Shown here piece by piece: positions 61,119-64,000 of a stretch of 64,000 nt of DNA. The position numbers were made by a program, and so were the translations under genes. Each line of letters starts with the position of its first letter. Position 1 is the stretch's first letter. Under the pieces are notes generated by a model that saw nothing but the letters and a program-made list of their open reading frames with translations, was not told where the DNA came from and searched no databases. Source of the stretch: WTFV01 sp965200895 (GTDB taxonomy: Bacteria; Acidobacteriota; Vicinamibacteria; Vicinamibacterales; UBA8438); the NCBI GenBank assembly GCA_965200895.1, contig CBDAVM010000002.1, forward strand, positions 1,550,001 to 1,614,000, in the 5' to 3' direction.

Positions 61119-62945
61119 TCAGTCGTCCTCCCGCGGCAGCGCGAACGTCAGCACGGTGTCGGTCGCGATCACGGTGACGTACTGCCGGCCGTTGACCTGG
61201 TAGGTCATCGGGCTCGACCGGATGGGACGCCGCGCCTGGTGCCGGAACAACTGCTCGCCGGTCGCCGCGTGGAACGCGTAGAACGCCCCGTCGTCCGCGC
61301 CCTGGAACACCAGGTCGCCGGCCGTCGCCAGGTTGCCGCTCGCGCCGATAGGAGTGAGCGCCGGGAACACCGCCTGCCACGCCTCTTCCCCGCTGGCCGG
61401 CTCGTAGGCGGTCAGGGTCGTCGTCGGGGTGTAGGCGGGAATGCGGCTCAGCTCCTCGAAGTTGGCGCTGTGGCCGTCACCGTGCGGGCCGGGCTCGAGG
61501 CTGTCGCCGAGCGGGCGGACGATCATCGAGACCGCCGCGTTCTTGCCGGTCACGTACAGCAGCCCGGTGCGCGGGCTGAACGCGGGCGAGCCGAAGCTCG
61601 ATCCGCCGTGGGCGACGATCAGGTGCTCCTCGGTGGAGTACGGCGTATACATGGGTCGGCTCTGCGCCTGCAGCTCCGGATCGTCGAGGTGCACGTAGGT
61701 GGCGCAGAACGGCGTCATCGGCACGCCGCGCGCGTTGTAGGGGATGGGCTGCGTCGGATGGACCACCTCGCCGGGCACGTTGCTTTCGGTCGGCATCAGC
61801 GTCTCGACCATGGGATTGATCGGCTCGCCGGTCTCGCGATTCCAGAGGTAGAGCAGGCAGTTCTTGCCGGCCGAGCCGACGCCGCGGATGATCTCCCCGT
61901 CGGCGCCGGTGACGTCGAAGAGCACCGGACCGGTGACGTGATCCCAGTCCCACAGATCGTGGTGGATGGCCTGGTAGTACCACCGCAGCGCTCCCGTCTC
62001 CAGATCGAGGGCGACGGTGGCGTTGGTGAACAGGTTGGCGCCGGGGCGCGCCGAGCCGTCGTAGTCGGGCGACGGGTTGCCGGTGTTGAAGTAGATGAGC
62101 CCGAGATCGAGGTCGATGGCCGGCTGCGTCCAGACCCCGCCGCCGGCGCGCTGACCGTCGCCCCACGTCTCCGCGGCGATCTCCCAGCCGTCGTCCTGCG
62201 GCCGCTGCGGGATGGTGTTGAACACCCACTCGATGGCCCCCGTCGTGGCGTCGGTGGCGATCACCAGCCCGCCCGGGATGTGCCCCTCCGAGAGCGCGGC
62301 CCCGACGTAGAGCGTCCCGTCGTGATACGCCGGCGCCGCCGTGATCCGATAGCCGAGCTCGTGCGGATCGAGGGTCGGCGGATAGGTGTCCGGGTACTTG
62401 CTCTGCAGCGCCAGTCCGACCACCGGCAGCACGCCGCCGTCGCCGAACGACTCGACGAGCTCGCCCGTCTTCGCATCCGCCGCCACCAGGCTCGGGCCGT
62501 TGTAGGCGTAGATCTTCCCTTCCGCGTAGGTCGGTCCGCGGACGCGGTTGCGGCGCGCCTCGTCCAGCTCGAGGCTCCACACCTCTTCGCCGGTGACCGC
62601 GTCGATGGCGATGACGCTGGCGCCCGCGTGGAAGTACATCACGCCGTCGATCACCAGCGGCGTCACCTGGGCGATGTCGATTCCGGCCGGCACCTGGTAG
62701 GACCAGCGCTCGGACAGCCCGCCGACCGTCCCGGTGTCGATCTCGTCGAGTTCCGAGTAGCGGCTGTTGTCGAGGTCGAGGTTGTGGCTCGTCCAGTCGG
62801 TCTGGCCGCCCGCCGTGATGTTCGGCGGCTCACCCTGCCGGGTGGTCCGTCCCTGCCCGGCCGCCGCCGACGCGCCCGCGACCAGGGCGGCCACGGTCAG
62901 CAGCGCTCCGGTCACTCGACTGTACATACGGATCGATGAGGTCAT
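61119..62945 (-). CDS. Exported PQQ-type beta-propeller dehydrogenase (3)
   Basis: ATG 62945 with GGGAG upstream gives a signal peptide (VTGALLTVAALVAGASAAAGQ) and a 608-aa propeller. It has SRYSELDEIDTGTV early on, GEEVWSLELDEA, GALRWYYQAIHHDLWDWD (quinone/Ca region), GVWTQPAIDLDLGLIYF and TPIGASGNLATAGDLVFQG near the C-terminus. No heme motif is present. It is distinct from the other two in sequence, so this is not a recent duplication. It is followed by dienelactone hydrolase on the opposite strand. Confidence 0.85.
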   Translation of the reverse strand: MTSSIRMYSRVTGALLTVAALVAGASAAAGQGRTTRQGEPPNITAGGQTDWTSHNLDLDNSRYSELDEIDTGTVGGLSERWSYQVPAGIDIAQVTPLVIDGVMYFHAGASVIAIDAVTGEEVWSLELDEARRNRVRGPTYAEGKIYAYNGPSLVAADAKTGELVESFGDGGVLPVVGLALQSKYPDTYPPTLDPHELGYRITAAPAYHDGTLYVGAALSEGHIPGGLVIATDATTGAIEWVFNTIPQRPQDDGWEIAAETWGDGQRAGGGVWTQPAIDLDLGLIYFNTGNPSPDYDGSARPGANLFTNATVALDLETGALRWYYQAIHHDLWDWDHVTGPVLFDVTGADGEIIRGVGSAGKNCLLYLWNRETGEPINPMVETLMPTESNVPGEVVHPTQPIPYNARGVPMTPFCATYVHLDDPELQAQSRPMYTPYSTEEHLIVAHGGSSFGSPAFSPRTGLLYVTGKNAAVSMIVRPLGDSLEPGPHGDGHSANFEELSRIPAYTPTTTLTAYEPASGEEAWQAVFPALTPIGASGNLATAGDLVFQGADDGAFYAFHAATGEQLFRHQARRPIRSSPMTYQVNGRQYVTVIATDTVLTFALPREDD

Positions 62946-63207
62946 CTGTGGCTCCCTGCCCTCCGTGCTGATCGCTCGTGAGAGCGCGATATTCTCCCTG
63001 CCGGGGCGCGCCGACGAGATCTCCTGCTCGGCTTTCTCCTCCGTGGCACGCAACCTGCTGTTGGCATGTCCTCCCGCGCCTGCAAGGGCCGCACGCCCCG
63101 CCGGCTCCCGGTCGTCGCGCAGCATGGCCCCGCGATGCGCGGCCGTTCCGTTGGCATATCCGGCGGCCGAAGGATGATCCACTGGTGCGCCAGCGTCCGC
63201 CGCCTGC

Positions 63208-64000
63208 TCAGCGCCCCGTCTCCCGCGCACCGGTCGCGATGAGCGCGTCGTCGTGCAGGATGCCCAACGCGCACGTGGGACACGGGGGCACCGCCGTGCC
63301 GACCGCCAGCGTGCGCTCGCGGAGCAGCGCCCAGGTCTCGGGAAACGGCTCGATGGTGTCGATCGGTCCCTGGGCGATGGTCACCGGCAGCCAGCCGCGC
63401 CCGTTGGCCGCGTCGAGCCGGGCGCCTCGGGCAAGCAGCAGCTCGACGACGGAGTTGGCGCCCCGGTTCGCCGCTCCGTGCAGGGCGGTGTTGCCGGCCT
63501 CGTCCGCGGCGTGCACGTCCGCGCCGCCGTCGAGCAGCAGGGTGACCGCTTCGAGCGCGTCGGCCTCGGATCCGGCGCCCTGCCCCGCGTAGGTCGCAGC
63601 CCCCGCCGCCGCCATCAGCGCCGTCGAGCCGGTGGCGGTCGTGACCTCCGGGTCGGCGCCATGGGCCAGCAGCAGGCGCATGAGCGCCGCGTCCGCGGCG
63701 ATGGCCGCGAGCAGGAACGGTGTCACTCCCTCCGTGGGGAACAGCGGAGAGGTCTGCGTGGCCAACCGGACGCGCTCGCGGGACGCCGCGTTCGGATCGG
63801 CCCCGGCGGCCAGCAGCGCCTCGATGAGCGCGCCACTGCTCAGGCTGCCGGTCGGCGACGGATCCGGCACGACACGGAAGTGCGGCCGGTGGGCGAGAAC
63901 CGCGGCATGGAGCGCCGTCCAGCCGACGCCGTCCGCGTCGGGATCGGCGCCGCGTGCCAGTAGCCATCTCGCGACCGCGTAGTGCCGGTTGTCGATGGCT
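63208..64000 (-). CDS. Ankyrin-repeat protein, 5' end beyond the window
   Basis: The frame stays open to the window edge, so the start lies beyond 64000. Ankyrin units are visible: ARWLLARGADPDADGVGWTALH near the edge, ALIEALLAAGADPNAAS, LMRLLLAHGADPEVTTATG, AVTLLLDGGADVHAADEAGNTALH and VVELLLARGARLDAANGRG. It ends in a short Cys-containing tail, CPTCALGIL. It is a protein-binding scaffold. An exported location is possible but the N-terminus is not seen. Confidence 0.85.
   Translation of the reverse strand, partial: AIDNRHYAVARWLLARGADPDADGVGWTALHAAVLAHRPHFRVVPDPSPTGSLSSGALIEALLAAGADPNAASRERVRLATQTSPLFPTEGVTPFLLAAIAADAALMRLLLAHGADPEVTTATGSTALMAAAGAATYAGQGAGSEADALEAVTLLLDGGADVHAADEAGNTALHGAANRGANSVVELLLARGARLDAANGRGWLPVTIAQGPIDTIEPFPETWALLRERTLAVGTAVPPCPTCALGILHDDALIATGARETGR

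Overview
The window is about two thirds G+C, densely coded, and reads as chromosome from a free-living Gram-negative bacterium. I infer Acidobacteriota, probably a Vicinamibacteria-type lineage. The reasons are a von Willebrand A protein of the kind named after Acidobacteria, three exported PQQ-type beta-propeller dehydrogenases, several secreted hydrolases, and many exported proteins of unknown function. No ribosomal RNA is present. One tRNA gene, tRNA-Lys(UUU), is present.

From 0 to 25.6 kb the genes are mostly housekeeping. They cover exopolysaccharide initiation and UDP-xylose synthesis, phosphatidylglycerophosphate synthase, a TPR/SLH-like lipoprotein, a TsaC/Sua5 protein and class II fructose bisphosphatase coupled to an acyl-CoA dehydrogenase. 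They continue with a SAM hydrolase, a methyltransferase, a bactofilin, a NifS/IscS cysteine desulfurase followed by MnmA (tRNA 2-thiolation), and thioredoxin reductase. A D,D-carboxypeptidase, the VWA protein, hemE-hemY-arginase, tRNA-Lys, a Tat-exported PLP enzyme and the first PQQ protein complete this part.

From 25.6 to 40.6 kb lies an accessory stretch and the most interesting part of the window. Two genes on the minus strand are each interrupted by one in-frame UGA at exactly the U of a U-G-S-C motif. Each has a perfect hairpin with a GU-starting loop beginning 20 nt after the UGA, so I read them as selenoproteins of the UGSC family. Each lies downstream of a paralogous, uncharacterised protein carrying a TDGLPVVPPT motif; one of these is fused to a peroxiredoxin-like CxxC domain. 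This gives two copies of one probable redox module. The first is embedded with a LarA-family protein, a retropepsin-like protease, a frameshifted nuclease-like gene and a FadB/FadJ-type beta-oxidation protein. Between and around the modules are an orphan NHLP-leader RiPP precursor and debris of mobile and defence genes: an ISKra4 transposase, an adenine methylase, a LexA/S24 fragment and an ImmA/IrrE fragment.

From 40.6 to 64 kb there are outer-membrane and secreted proteins and an M20 peptidase. A cobalt-type nitrile hydratase cluster (alpha, accessory, beta) follows, then an Xre/MbcA-type antitoxin remnant and a second PQQ propeller. A small ORF sits behind an AT-rich operator-like repeat. 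The rest is a metallo-beta-lactamase-fold protein, an S9 peptidase with a polysaccharide deacetylase, a nucleotidyltransferase/esterase chimera, an MFS transporter, a SGNH hydrolase with a lectin-like domain, dienelactone hydrolase, a third PQQ propeller and a partial ankyrin-repeat protein.

Two recurrent small-scale features cut across these regions. One is a hairpin family with a constant loop (GAGCCGCAGGCGA-like) and different but self-complementary stems at gene ends. The other is short direct duplications of gene 3' ends.
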